NCBI RefSeq assembly: GCF_040939305.1
Contig: NZ_CP162511.1
Span: forward strand, 248,001 to 312,000
DNA from: Herbiconiux sp. A18JL235
GTDB taxonomy: Bacteria; Actinomycetota; Actinomycetes; Actinomycetales; Microbacteriaceae
Direction of reading: 5' to 3'
Length of the DNA: 64,000 bases
Shown here: positions 49,404-57,559 of the stretch, in pieces
Numbering within the stretch: the first letter of the stretch is position 1
Layout of the letters: the number at the start of each line of letters is the position of its first letter
Position numbers and translations under genes: made by a program
Notes under the pieces: generated by a model
Databases searched by the model: none
The model's input: the letters and a program-made list of their open reading frames with translations, nothing else
Told to the model about the DNA's origin: nothing

Positions 49404-49449
49404 TGTCATCCGCCCCGCCGACCCCTGCCCGCACGAGAATGGGTTCAGC

Positions 49450-51240
49450 ATGACCGCACCCTCAGCCCTCGCCTTCGACATCCGCGACATCCCGTTCAGC
49501 CGGCGCGGGTCGTGGCTCGACATCTCACCGGTGGTGGCTTTGCACACCACGCGCGAGAAGCTGCACCTCGTCTCCCACCAGACCGGGATGCACGCCGTCG
49601 TCGTGCTCGAACCCCGGTTCGACGGCGCCGAGGTCGCCACGACGGTGGAGGCGACGCCCTCCGTGCTGCGGTGGCGTGCATCCGACGGCCTCATCGAGGC
49701 GGTGTTCGAGAACGACAGCACGGTGCGGCTGCGCGGGCGGGGGCTCGAGCTGCGCATCGCCGACGCGGCGGAGGAACTGACCCCGTTCACCGGCACGTAC
49801 CTCTTCCGCGACCCGGTCGACGGGTCGGCGGTGTTCACCTCGTACGAGACCGGGCGCCGCTACCGGGTCACGGAGCTGCGGGGCGCGCTGGAGGTCTCCG
49901 GTGCGGAGATGCTCGGTGCAGGCGAGCGGGCGGTGACGGTCTCGGCGCGGGGCGAGGATGAGCGGGCACCGGGGACGGGTGCTGAGTGGGAGGTCGTCCT
50001 CGAGGAGTTCGACACGGCGCGGTCGCCCTACCGGCCGGAGCGTGGGTTCGGGGATGCGGTCGACGCGGTGGCTCGCGAGTTCGACGACTACGTCGACAGG
50101 CTCGCGCCATGGCGCAGCGAGCGCACTCCGGCGGCCGCCGCAGCGTGCTACGTGCTCTGGTCGGCCACCGTGTCCCCGCGCGGATTCCTGCAGCGGGAGT
50201 CGATCCTCATGTCGAAGCACTGGATGGACAAGGTGTGGAGCTGGGACCACTGCTTCAACGCGCTGGCGCTCGCTCCCGGACTCCCCGACGAGGCGGTCGA
50301 CCAGTTCCGGGTGGTGTTCGACTTCCAAGACGCCGCGGGGGCGCTGCCCGACTCGGCGACCCACTCGGAGGTCCTGTACAACTTCGTGAAGCCGCCCATC
50401 CACGGGTGGGCGCTGCGGCGCCTGCGGGCACACCTCGACAGCGAGCTCGACGGCACCGTGCTCCGCGAGATCTACGACTCCCTCGCGCGGTGGTCTCGGT
50501 TCTGGCTCGACCATCGCCGGGTGCCCGGGCACCCGCTCGCCCACTACCAGCACGGCAACGACAGCGGATGGGACAACTCGACGACCTTCGACCGCGACCG
50601 GGTGATCGAGTCGCCGGATCTCGCCGCCTTCCTCGTCGTGCAGCTCGACGTGCTCGCCGGGCTCGCCGACGAGCTCGGCGGTGGTGGCGGGGTGGCGGGA
50701 ACCACGGAGGCGAGCCGTTGGGCGGCGGAGGCAGCGGTCTGGCGTGCAGAGCGCGAGGCGATGCTCGGCGGGCTCCTCGAGCTGTGGAACGGCGACACCT
50801 TCGTGGCGAGGGCGGCGACGGGTGGCCGCCCGAGCGCGACGAGCTCGTTGCTCAACAGCGTCGCGGTGATCGCCGCCGACCACCTCCCTTCCGACATCAC
50901 CGCGGCGCTCGGTGCCCGGGTCGCGCTGCACCTCACCGACCACGGCCCGGCGACCCAGCTGGTCGACAGCCCCGAGTACGAACCAGACGGCTACTGGAGG
51001 GGGCCCATCTGGGCGCCGTCGACCACCCTGATCGAAGACGGACTGCGCCGAGCGGGCGAGACCGCGCTCGCCGACGTCATCAGCGAGCGCTTCCGCCGCC
51101 TCTGCGAGCGCTCCGGCTTCGCCGAGAACTTCGACGCCCTCACCGGCGCGGGCCTCCGCGACCGCGCCTACACCTGGACGGCCAGCTGCTACCTCACCCT
51201 CGCCCGCGCCTTCGAATCGCGCCGCGCCGGCGGCGCCTGA
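49450..51240 (+). CDS. Alpha/alpha-barrel glycosidase (MGH1/GH63/GH37-like)
   Basis: 596 residues with an N-terminal beta-sandwich (to about 200) and a C-terminal alpha/alpha toroid. Barrel signatures are MDKVWSWDHCFNALALAPG, AGALPDSATHSEVLYNFVKPP, HGNDSGWDNSTTFDRD and PDGYWRGPIWAPSTTLIEDGL. These resemble the GH63/trehalase-like MGH1 domain, where Asp in SGWDNS and Glu or Asp later in the barrel act. I cannot assign the substrate. It is 46 bases after GH127 and probably the last gene of that operon, so it likely acts on another bond of the same oligosaccharide. Confidence 0.78.
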   Translation: MTAPSALAFDIRDIPFSRRGSWLDISPVVALHTTREKLHLVSHQTGMHAVVVLEPRFDGAEVATTVEATPSVLRWRASDGLIEAVFENDSTVRLRGRGLELRIADAAEELTPFTGTYLFRDPVDGSAVFTSYETGRRYRVTELRGALEVSGAEMLGAGERAVTVSARGEDERAPGTGAEWEVVLEEFDTARSPYRPERGFGDAVDAVAREFDDYVDRLAPWRSERTPAAAAACYVLWSATVSPRGFLQRESILMSKHWMDKVWSWDHCFNALALAPGLPDEAVDQFRVVFDFQDAAGALPDSATHSEVLYNFVKPPIHGWALRRLRAHLDSELDGTVLREIYDSLARWSRFWLDHRRVPGHPLAHYQHGNDSGWDNSTTFDRDRVIESPDLAAFLVVQLDVLAGLADELGGGGGVAGTTEASRWAAEAAVWRAEREAMLGGLLELWNGDTFVARAATGGRPSATSSLLNSVAVIAADHLPSDITAALGARVALHLTDHGPATQLVDSPEYEPDGYWRGPIWAPSTTLIEDGLRRAGETALADVISERFRRLCERSGFAENFDALTGAGLRDRAYTWTASCYLTLARAFESRRAGGA

Positions 51241-51245
51241 GACCA

Positions 51246-51289
51246 GCGGCGCGCTTCCTGGGCCGAGGGCCCGGCTCAGCGCGCGCCGC
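51246..51289. terminator. Hairpin between convergent genes
   Basis: GCGGCGCGC (51246-51254) pairs exactly with 51281-51289. A smaller GGGCC/GGCCC stem lies in between. It separates the glycosidase from the convergent response-regulator gene and overlaps the last codons of the latter. Confidence 0.6.
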
Positions 51290-51956
51290 CCGGCTCCTCC
51301 ACCGTCACCACGCGGTTCTGATACGCCCACACAGCGGCCTGCAGCCGCGACTGCACCCCGAGTTTCGGCAGCAGCCTCGCCAGGTGCGACTTCACCGTCG
51401 CGACCTCCACCACGAGCTCGGCGGCGATCTGCTCGTTGGTCAGGCCCTGGGCGAGCAACAGCAGGATCTCTCGCTCCCTCGCCGTGAGCAGCTCGACAGC
51501 CCGGGCGGCGGTGACCGGCTGCAGCCGGCGACGCTGCACGTACTCGTCGACGACGCGTCGGGTGAGGGTGCGGTCGAGCGTGCCATGGCCCTCGGCGACG
51601 CTCCTGATCGCGCGGATGATCTCGTCGGGGTCGGAGTCTTTCAGCAGGAACCCGGACACCCCCGCCTCGAGTGCGCGGAAGACGTAGTCGTCGATGTCGA
51701 AGGTGGTGAGGATGAGCACGGGGATCTTCGGGTCGGCGTCGGGCCCGCAGAGCCGTGCTGCGACCTCGATGCCATCGAGGCCTGGCATCCGGATGTCGAG
51801 ACACGCCACGTCGGGCACGAGTTCGAGCGCCAGCTCGAGGGCCTCGATGCCGTCGGCGGCGACCCCGACCACCTCGATGTCGGCTTCGGAGCCGACGAGC
51901 GCGGCGAGCCCGGCGCGCACGAGGGGCTGGTCGTCGGCGATCGTGACCCGGATCAT
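51276..51956 (-). CDS. NarL/LuxR-type response regulator
   Basis: 226 residues from the ATG that overlaps the kinase stop. The receiver domain has RVTIADDQPLVRAGL with the acidic pocket, phospho-acceptor Asp54 in ACLDIRMPG, and the conserved Lys in GFLLKDSDP. The C-terminal LuxR helix-turn-helix is LTAREREILLLLAQGLTNEQIAAEL. It turns the kinase signal into transcription; the targets are probably the adjacent CPBP or surface-protein genes or unlinked ones. Confidence 0.95.
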   Translation of the reverse strand: MIRVTIADDQPLVRAGLAALVGSEADIEVVGVAADGIEALELALELVPDVACLDIRMPGLDGIEVAARLCGPDADPKIPVLILTTFDIDDYVFRALEAGVSGFLLKDSDPDEIIRAIRSVAEGHGTLDRTLTRRVVDEYVQRRRLQPVTAARAVELLTAREREILLLLAQGLTNEQIAAELVVEVATVKSHLARLLPKLGVQSRLQAAVWAYQNRVVTVEEPGGAR

Positions 51957-53218
51957 GGCTCCTCCACGCGGTCTGCGCGCGCCAGCCCGCGCGGGATGCG
52001 CATTCTGGTCTCCCATCCGCCGTCATCCGTGGGGCCCGCGTCGAACGAGCCGCCGATCAGAGCCGCGCGCTCGCGCATGCCGAGCACACCGAAGCCCTCA
52101 TCGTGTCGCGGCAGCGGAGGCGCGCCGGAGCCCCTGCCGTTGGTCACGGAGATCGTCAGCTCAGACCGGGCACTGTCGTCGATGGTCACGGTACTCGGCG
52201 CACCGGGTGCATGGCGGGCGGCATTCGTCAGCGACTCCTGCACCATGCGGAACGCTGCGAGCTGGGCGAGCGGAGGGATTCCGGATCCGAGCACGCCGGA
52301 GGGAGAGCTGCGCACATCGAGCACGACGGCGCCACCCGTCTGATGCGCCGACGCCACGAACTCGGCGATGGTCGCCAATGTCTCGAGCCCGCCGTCGCCG
52401 CCCTGGCCGTGACTCCTTTCCGACGTGCGGAGCAGGCCGACCAGGCTGCGCAGCTCGTCGAGAACCGCGTTGCTCTGCTCGCGGATCTGCAGCGCACCCG
52501 AGCGGGCGGCGGAGGGATCGGTCGTGACCTGCCGGGCGACGGCCGAGGCCATCAACGAGATGCCCGACAGGTGGTGGGCGGCGATGTCGTGGAGCTCCCG
52601 GGCCATGGCGCTCCGCTCGCGCGCGATCGCCTCGCCGACCTGGGCCTCACGTCGGCGCAGTGCGGCCTGCAGCGACTCTTCCTTCGCCGTCGCAGCGGCG
52701 CGGTGAGCGGCGATCGTCGAACCGAGGACGATCGGCACGCCGACGACGATGATCCCCTGCCCAAGGGACTCGAGGGCCAGTACGAGAAGATCTCCGCGAC
52801 CGAGACCCATCCCCGCCACGAACTGGCCGCCTGCGACGAGTGCGGAGGATGCCGCAGCGGCGACGGCGATCCGGCGGAGCGTCCCTTGCACCGCGGCCGA
52901 GAACGCCGCGACCAGCACCGGCACAGCGCTGGCGCTGAACAGTGCGGAGGGTGCGGTCGCCGCGACTACGAGAGGGAGCGCTGCCGCCACCAGGAGCGCC
53001 AGGCGCGGGGCCCGGCGCACGCCCGCCAGGGCAATCGACTGCAGCAGGAGCACGGCGAGCGTGACCGCCCACGTCGTCGGCCCGGGTGCGGCGCCGTGCT
53101 CTGCCGGGTCGAGCTCGGCGAGAGCGCCGACCGCGCAGGCCGCCCCTGCGGCGACGATCGCCGTCACGAGGGCAGGCGTGACGGCGATCGAACGGTGGAG
53201 GCGCTGCGCCGCGGGCAT
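51953..53218 (-). CDS. Sensor histidine kinase (HisKA_3/NarX type)
   Basis: 421 residues from the ATG of MPAAQRLHR. Four to six membrane helices fill residues 15-175, with no obvious extracellular sensor domain. Then comes the dimerisation box REAQVGEAIARERSAMARELHDIAAHHLSGI with phospho-His210. The catalytic domain has the N box LTNAARHAPGA, and GFGVLGMRERAALIGG. The stop overlaps the response-regulator start as ATGA, so they are a pair. It probably senses membrane or envelope state through its helices (inference). Confidence 0.93.
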   Translation of the reverse strand: MPAAQRLHRSIAVTPALVTAIVAAGAACAVGALAELDPAEHGAAPGPTTWAVTLAVLLLQSIALAGVRRAPRLALLVAAALPLVVAATAPSALFSASAVPVLVAAFSAAVQGTLRRIAVAAAASSALVAGGQFVAGMGLGRGDLLVLALESLGQGIIVVGVPIVLGSTIAAHRAAATAKEESLQAALRRREAQVGEAIARERSAMARELHDIAAHHLSGISLMASAVARQVTTDPSAARSGALQIREQSNAVLDELRSLVGLLRTSERSHGQGGDGGLETLATIAEFVASAHQTGGAVVLDVRSSPSGVLGSGIPPLAQLAAFRMVQESLTNAARHAPGAPSTVTIDDSARSELTISVTNGRGSGAPPLPRHDEGFGVLGMRERAALIGGSFDAGPTDDGGWETRMRIPRGLARADRVEEP

Positions 53219-53270
53219 GAGCCGATCGTAGTCCGCGGGTGCGGGTGCGGTGCCGGTGCGGATGGGCACG

Positions 53271-54182
53271 TCACCGCCGAAGGCCGAGCCGACCTTTGGT
53301 GACGAGGATGATCGCCGCAGCGGCCACCACCGCACCGGCGGCCATCGCCACGAGCGCCACGTCGCCGTCGAGGGACGGGAACATCTCCACCCAGAGCACA
53401 GAGGCGAAAGTGTTCACCCCGACGTGCATGAGCATCGACAACGGAAGGCTCTGCCCGGTGCGGTTGAACACCCACGACATCACGATGTTGAAGGCGACGC
53501 AGAAGACGAAGAAGGCGGCGGGGCGCATCCAGGACGCCTCGGGGAACCCGCCCCACTCGGTGAGGAACAGCGGCGCGTGCCAGAGCGCCCACAGCGGCCC
53601 GAGCACGAAGGCGGCCCGCAGCGGCGAGAATCGCCCCTGCAGACGGGGGAGGGCGAAGTCGCGCCAGCCCGGCTCCTCGGCGAGACCCGTGGTGATCATC
53701 TGGAACAGCAGCACGGGAACGAACGCGAGAAGCGCTGCCACCGACGGTGCCTCGATCCGGCCGCCCGAGAAGACGAGCCCGGTGAGGAGCATGGCCGCCG
53801 GAACACCGAGGAGGGTGATCGCGTACCAGCGCGGGGCCACCCGCCAGCGCCAGAGCCGCGCACCCCAGTCGCGCAGGCCCCGTCGGCCGCCGACGAGCGC
53901 GGTGACGAGGAAGGCAGCGCCGATCGGACCCAGGTAGGCGCCGGGGAGCACTCCGAGGATCTGGCTGCTGCCGAGCACCTCGGGAAAACGGAACGCCCAC
54001 ACTCCGAGGCCGTTCTGCGACAGCACGTAGGGCAGCCAGGCCAGCCAGCTCAGCGCGTCGGCGAGCACGAAGAACGAGATGAGCGGATGCGCGCGCAGCA
54101 GGCCGCGGAGACCAGGGGACTCCCCGGTGGAGGGCTCGACGGAACCGGGCTGCGGAGCGAGTGATCGTTGTGTCGTGGTCAT
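53271..54182 (-). CDS. CPBP/CAAX-type intramembrane metalloprotease
   Basis: 303 residues with eight or so membrane helices. Active-site motifs are GLAEEPGWRDFALPRLQ (EExxxR), ALWHAPLF (catalytic His) and LMHVGVNTF. The family cuts membrane peptides or acts in bacteriocin immunity. The start is the ATG of MTTTQRSL; a GTG three codons earlier is the alternative. It lies 52 bases before the kinase start on the same strand and may share its transcript. Confidence 0.92.
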   Translation of the reverse strand: MTTTQRSLAPQPGSVEPSTGESPGLRGLLRAHPLISFFVLADALSWLAWLPYVLSQNGLGVWAFRFPEVLGSSQILGVLPGAYLGPIGAAFLVTALVGGRRGLRDWGARLWRWRVAPRWYAITLLGVPAAMLLTGLVFSGGRIEAPSVAALLAFVPVLLFQMITTGLAEEPGWRDFALPRLQGRFSPLRAAFVLGPLWALWHAPLFLTEWGGFPEASWMRPAAFFVFCVAFNIVMSWVFNRTGQSLPLSMLMHVGVNTFASVLWVEMFPSLDGDVALVAMAAGAVVAAAAIILVTKGRLGLRR

Positions 54183-54322
54183 GTGCGCCACGCTACGGAG
54201 GGCGCGGGAGGCGCTCTAGCTCAGCAGGATGGCACCTCCGCAGTGCATCCGAAAGGTGCAGCCGCCGCGCGGCGAGTCCCCGGAAGTGCTCGCCACGGCG
54301 CCCCGGCCTCGCCGCACGCTGC

Positions 54323-55684
54323 TCACCCGCTGCGGGTGCGGTTGCGCCGGGCGACGACGGCCAGTCCTGCGAGGAGGGCGGCGAGGGCGAGGCCGGCTCC
54401 TGCCAGGGAAGCCGGCCCGAGTCCGGTCGCGGCGAGCTCCTGATCTCCCGACGATGGCCGCGGGTCAGCGGGGAGAGAGGGTGCGGGTGAGGTCGCCGTG
54501 GGAGAAGGTGGCGCCGCCGGAAGGGGCGGCTCGGCACCGTCGTCCGTGCCGTCGACCAGAAGCAGCTGCTCGGGCTGGTCGGGCAGCCCGTCGACGAACA
54601 CCTCGGCCTTCTCTGCCTTCGTGTTCGTGTCGTCGAGGGTGTACGCGATGATCTTCTGGCCGGCGCGGCTGGCGACGTACAGCCTGCCGTCGGTGCCGAA
54701 GCCGAGACCCGACGGATGGTCGAGCTTGGCCTTGCCGAACTCGCGGGGAACGACCTCCGACGTGCTGCCGGAGGAGAGGTCGAAGGAGACCACATCGTCG
54801 GTGCCCTCGCTGGTGACGTAGAGGATGCCGTCGTGAACGATCAGGCCGACGGGGTTGCCGATGCCGCCGACTGCGGGGGAGAGCACGTCGCCGAGGAACC
54901 GTCCCGTGGTGGCGTCGTAGCTGCGCACGAGCTGCGCGGTGTTGTCCGCGACGTAGAGAGTGGTGCCGGCACCGGCGCCGCTCGGCGCCGTGACCAGCGC
55001 TCGGGGCGCGACGAGCCCGCCCGACTCGGCCGGCACGTCCGACACCGAGGGCACCAGGGTGCCGCTGTCGAAATCGACGTCGGGGTACTGCTCCGCCCAC
55101 CACGACGACGCACCCGCTGAGGGGGTGGGCGCGCCGGAGCCGTCGAGTGCGGTGACCACGGCGGTGTCCTGACTCGAGACGAACAGGCCGCCGTCGGGCG
55201 CCGCGGCGAGGCCGTACGGGTGGTCGATGCCCGGGTTCGTGGGTGCACCCGGCGCGAAGACACCCGTGGGCGGAGCAGGGTGGCGGGCGCCGGAGGCATC
55301 CGGCGCCTGGTAGCCCAGAATCGCACTGTCGCTCTTCGTCGCATTGGCGACCGCGAGCCCGCCGTCGGCGGTGAGCAGCATGCCCCGGAGCTCGGCGAGC
55401 ACGGGGTCGTGCTTGCCCGTCGCCAGCACGCTCTGCGAGACGAGGTGCCCTGAGGCGTCGTACGAGGAGATGTTGTTGGCAGCGGACCCGGCGGTGGACC
55501 CTGTGTCGGAGGACGCCTCGCCGTGGAACGTGACGTACATCGCGGGCGTGTGCGAATGCCCGTCGGCCTCCGCTGCGGCCGGGGCCACCCCGGCGATGCC
55601 GAGCGCGGCGCCCGCCGCGACGGCCACGGCGACGACGATCGCGCCGCCGCCCGGTCGCGCCGTCCGCCGCATTCCGTTCGTCAT
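54323..55684 (-). CDS. Surface-anchored beta-propeller (NHL-type) protein with LAxTG sorting signal
   Basis: 453 residues. An N-terminal signal peptide ends near VAPAAAEA. The body has repeated propeller blades with PYGLAAAPDGGLFVSSQ, PVGLIVHDGILYVTSEGTDDVVSF and HPSGLGFGTDGRLYVASRAGQKI. A Pro/Ser-rich linker follows, then LAATG (417-421), a hydrophobic stretch and RRNRTRSG. LAxTG is the form recognised by class E sortases of high-GC actinobacteria. It is therefore probably attached to peptidoglycan. Function unknown; binding or an esterase-like role is possible. No sortase gene is in the window. Confidence 0.82.
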   Translation of the reverse strand: MTNGMRRTARPGGGAIVVAVAVAAGAALGIAGVAPAAAEADGHSHTPAMYVTFHGEASSDTGSTAGSAANNISSYDASGHLVSQSVLATGKHDPVLAELRGMLLTADGGLAVANATKSDSAILGYQAPDASGARHPAPPTGVFAPGAPTNPGIDHPYGLAAAPDGGLFVSSQDTAVVTALDGSGAPTPSAGASSWWAEQYPDVDFDSGTLVPSVSDVPAESGGLVAPRALVTAPSGAGAGTTLYVADNTAQLVRSYDATTGRFLGDVLSPAVGGIGNPVGLIVHDGILYVTSEGTDDVVSFDLSSGSTSEVVPREFGKAKLDHPSGLGFGTDGRLYVASRAGQKIIAYTLDDTNTKAEKAEVFVDGLPDQPEQLLLVDGTDDGAEPPLPAAPPSPTATSPAPSLPADPRPSSGDQELAATGLGPASLAGAGLALAALLAGLAVVARRNRTRSG

Positions 55685-55759
55685 GCCTCACATCCTGCCT
55701 CACACCCCGCCGCTTGACCTCCGGAAACAAAGGCTCTAGTCTCGCCTTAGCCATTGAGT

Positions 55760-55792
55760 GGGACATTGTCCCGCACAATGGGACATCGTCCG
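55760..55792. promoter_or_regulatory. Direct repeat of GGGACATNGTCC boxes (probable operator)
   Basis: GGGACATTGTCCC (55760-55772) and GGGACATCGTCCG (55780-55792) start exactly 20 bases apart, two helical turns. Each is itself a dyad, and ATTGT/ACAAT forms a further nested dyad between them. They lie in the 205-base gap between the divergent surface-protein and sulfatase-island operons. The IclR protein encoded at the end of the latter is a candidate binder. Confidence 0.65.
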
Positions 55793-55889
55793 AACACCAC
55801 CGTCGTCCACGCCGGTGCGGGCGATGGAGGGGGCGGGGCCCGAGATCCCCGCTCCCTCCTTCACCGACATGTACCGCGAGGAGGCGTCC

Positions 55890-56162
55890 ATGACCGATGT
55901 GATCACCACCGTCCGTGCCCACCTGCCCCTGTTCGGGATGGGTTCGAGCAAAGCCGTCGACATCGCCACGACCGACGGGCACGCGCCGACGCGTGTCGTC
56001 GAGCGATTTACGATCGACTCCGTTCGACACTCGCGCACCTGGGCGCTCGTGCACGACGCGGGCGACGTCGCCTTCTACCACTTCGAGGCCGACACCTCGT
56101 ACTCGTTCCCCCGCCGCAGCTTCCCGACGACCCCGTCGGCGATCGACCCGACCACCACCTGA
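55890..56162 (+). CDS. Small protein of unknown function
   Basis: 90 residues from an ATG preceded by GAGGAGG at suitable spacing; the open frame extends upstream to 55758 through the operator repeats, which is less likely. I do not recognise a family. The sequence is soluble-looking: ITTVRAHLPLFGMGSSKAVDIAT, a central TRVVERFTIDSVRHSRTWALVHDAG and a C-terminal EADTSYSFPRRSFP. It could be a small beta-rich domain. The stop is 11 bases before the MHS-transporter start, so it is the first gene of the sulfatase operon. Confidence 0.6.
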   Translation: MTDVITTVRAHLPLFGMGSSKAVDIATTDGHAPTRVVERFTIDSVRHSRTWALVHDAGDVAFYHFEADTSYSFPRRSFPTTPSAIDPTTT

Positions 56163-56173
56163 GGAGTCCGACG

Positions 56174-57529
56174 ATGAACTCGCAATCCACCCTTGAAGAG
56201 CGTCGCCAGCAACGCAACACCGTCACGGCGAGCGTGCTCGGCTCCGTCGTCGAGTGGTACGACTTCTTCCTCTACGCCACCATGGCCGCCCTGGTGTTCA
56301 ACAAGGAGTTCTTCCCCGACTTCGATCCGCTCATCGGCACCCTGGTCGCCTTCGGCACCTTCGCCGCCGGCTTCGTCACCCGCCCCATCGGCGGACTGAT
56401 CTTCGGGCACTTCGGCGACCGGATCGGCCGCAAGAAGATCCTCGTCATCACGATGCTCATCATGGGCGGCTCGACCTTCGCCATGGGCCTCCTGCCCTCC
56501 TACGCCGCGATCGGCGTCGCCGCCCCCATCATCCTGCTCGTGCTCCGCATGCTGCAGGGCATCGGGCTCGGCGGCGAGTGGGGCGGAGCGGCGATCCTGA
56601 CCTTCGAGCACGCTCCCCGCGGCAGACGCGGACTGTTCTCGGCCTGGCCGCAGACGGGCGTGCCTCTCGGGCTCCTGCTCTCCACCCTCGCCGTGAACCT
56701 CGTCAGCATCCCCGGCGACGAGGCGCTCGTCGAATGGACCTGGCGCATCCCGTTCCTGGCCAGCATCGTGCTCGTCATCGTCGGCCTCGCCGTGCGCCTG
56801 AAGGTGCACGAGCCACGCGCGTTCCAGGACATGGTGACCACGGGCGAGACGGTGAAGGTCCCGGTGCTGTACGTGTTGCGGCACTACCCGAAGCAGATCC
56901 TCATCGGTTTCGGCGCCCGCTTCAGCGAGAGCATCACGTTCAACGTCTACAACGCCTTCATCCTCACCTACACCACGACCGTGCTCGGTCTCTCGAGCAG
57001 CTACGCGCTGAACGGGCTCCTCATCGCCAGCGTCATCGGCTTCGTGCTCATCCCGCTGTCGGGAAGGCTCTCCGACCGCTTCGGCCGGAGGCCTGTCTTC
57101 GCCGTCGGCGCGGGAGTCGCCCTGGTCACCGCCTTCCCGGTGTTCGCCCTCATCGACAGCGGGGTGGCCGGTCTCATCTGGATCGCGATCGTGCTGGGCT
57201 GGTCGCTCGGAGCGTGCACCATGTTCGGCGCCGAGGCGGCCTTCTTCGCCGAGCTGTTCCCGGCCAAGGTGCGCTACACGGGCATGTCGCTGGTCTATCA
57301 GCTCGGTGTGCTCCCCTCGGGCGCCGTCGCCCCCATCATCGCGATCTGGCTGGTGTCGATGTCGGGCTCGTCGTGGCCGGTCGCGGTCTACGTCATGGTC
57401 GCTGCCGCCATCGCCCTCGTCGCGCTGTTCTTCGCGAAGGAGACCGCGCACACCGAGCCCGACGCCGAGCTTCACGCCCGTGCCGCGGAGGCAGGCTCGC
57501 GCAGCGACCTCCCCAACTCCGCCCGCTGA
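56174..57529 (+). CDS. MHS-family (metabolite:H+ symporter) major facilitator transporter
   Basis: 451 residues with 12 membrane helices. MHS signatures are VLGSVVEWYDFFLYATMAALVF at the first helix, GHFGDRIGRKKIL in the 2-3 loop, RMLQGIGLGGEWGGA in helix 4 and GRLSDRFGRRPVF in the 8-9 loop. The family imports organic acids, betaines and shikimate-like compounds with protons. Next to a cytosolic sulfatase it probably brings in a small sulfate ester. Confidence 0.94.
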   Translation: MNSQSTLEERRQQRNTVTASVLGSVVEWYDFFLYATMAALVFNKEFFPDFDPLIGTLVAFGTFAAGFVTRPIGGLIFGHFGDRIGRKKILVITMLIMGGSTFAMGLLPSYAAIGVAAPIILLVLRMLQGIGLGGEWGGAAILTFEHAPRGRRGLFSAWPQTGVPLGLLLSTLAVNLVSIPGDEALVEWTWRIPFLASIVLVIVGLAVRLKVHEPRAFQDMVTTGETVKVPVLYVLRHYPKQILIGFGARFSESITFNVYNAFILTYTTTVLGLSSSYALNGLLIASVIGFVLIPLSGRLSDRFGRRPVFAVGAGVALVTAFPVFALIDSGVAGLIWIAIVLGWSLGACTMFGAEAAFFAELFPAKVRYTGMSLVYQLGVLPSGAVAPIIAIWLVSMSGSSWPVAVYVMVAAAIALVALFFAKETAHTEPDAELHARAAEAGSRSDLPNSAR

Positions 57530-57559
57530 CCCGCGGGCATCACCCACGAAGGAAAAGAC

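Noticed and set aside
54440..54540. Second copy of the 2313 inverted-repeat element in the Pro/Ser linker of the LAxTG protein
   Set aside because: The region has a similar GC-rich, GAGAGAGGGTG-like flavour but no matching arms; a linker of biased composition explains it.
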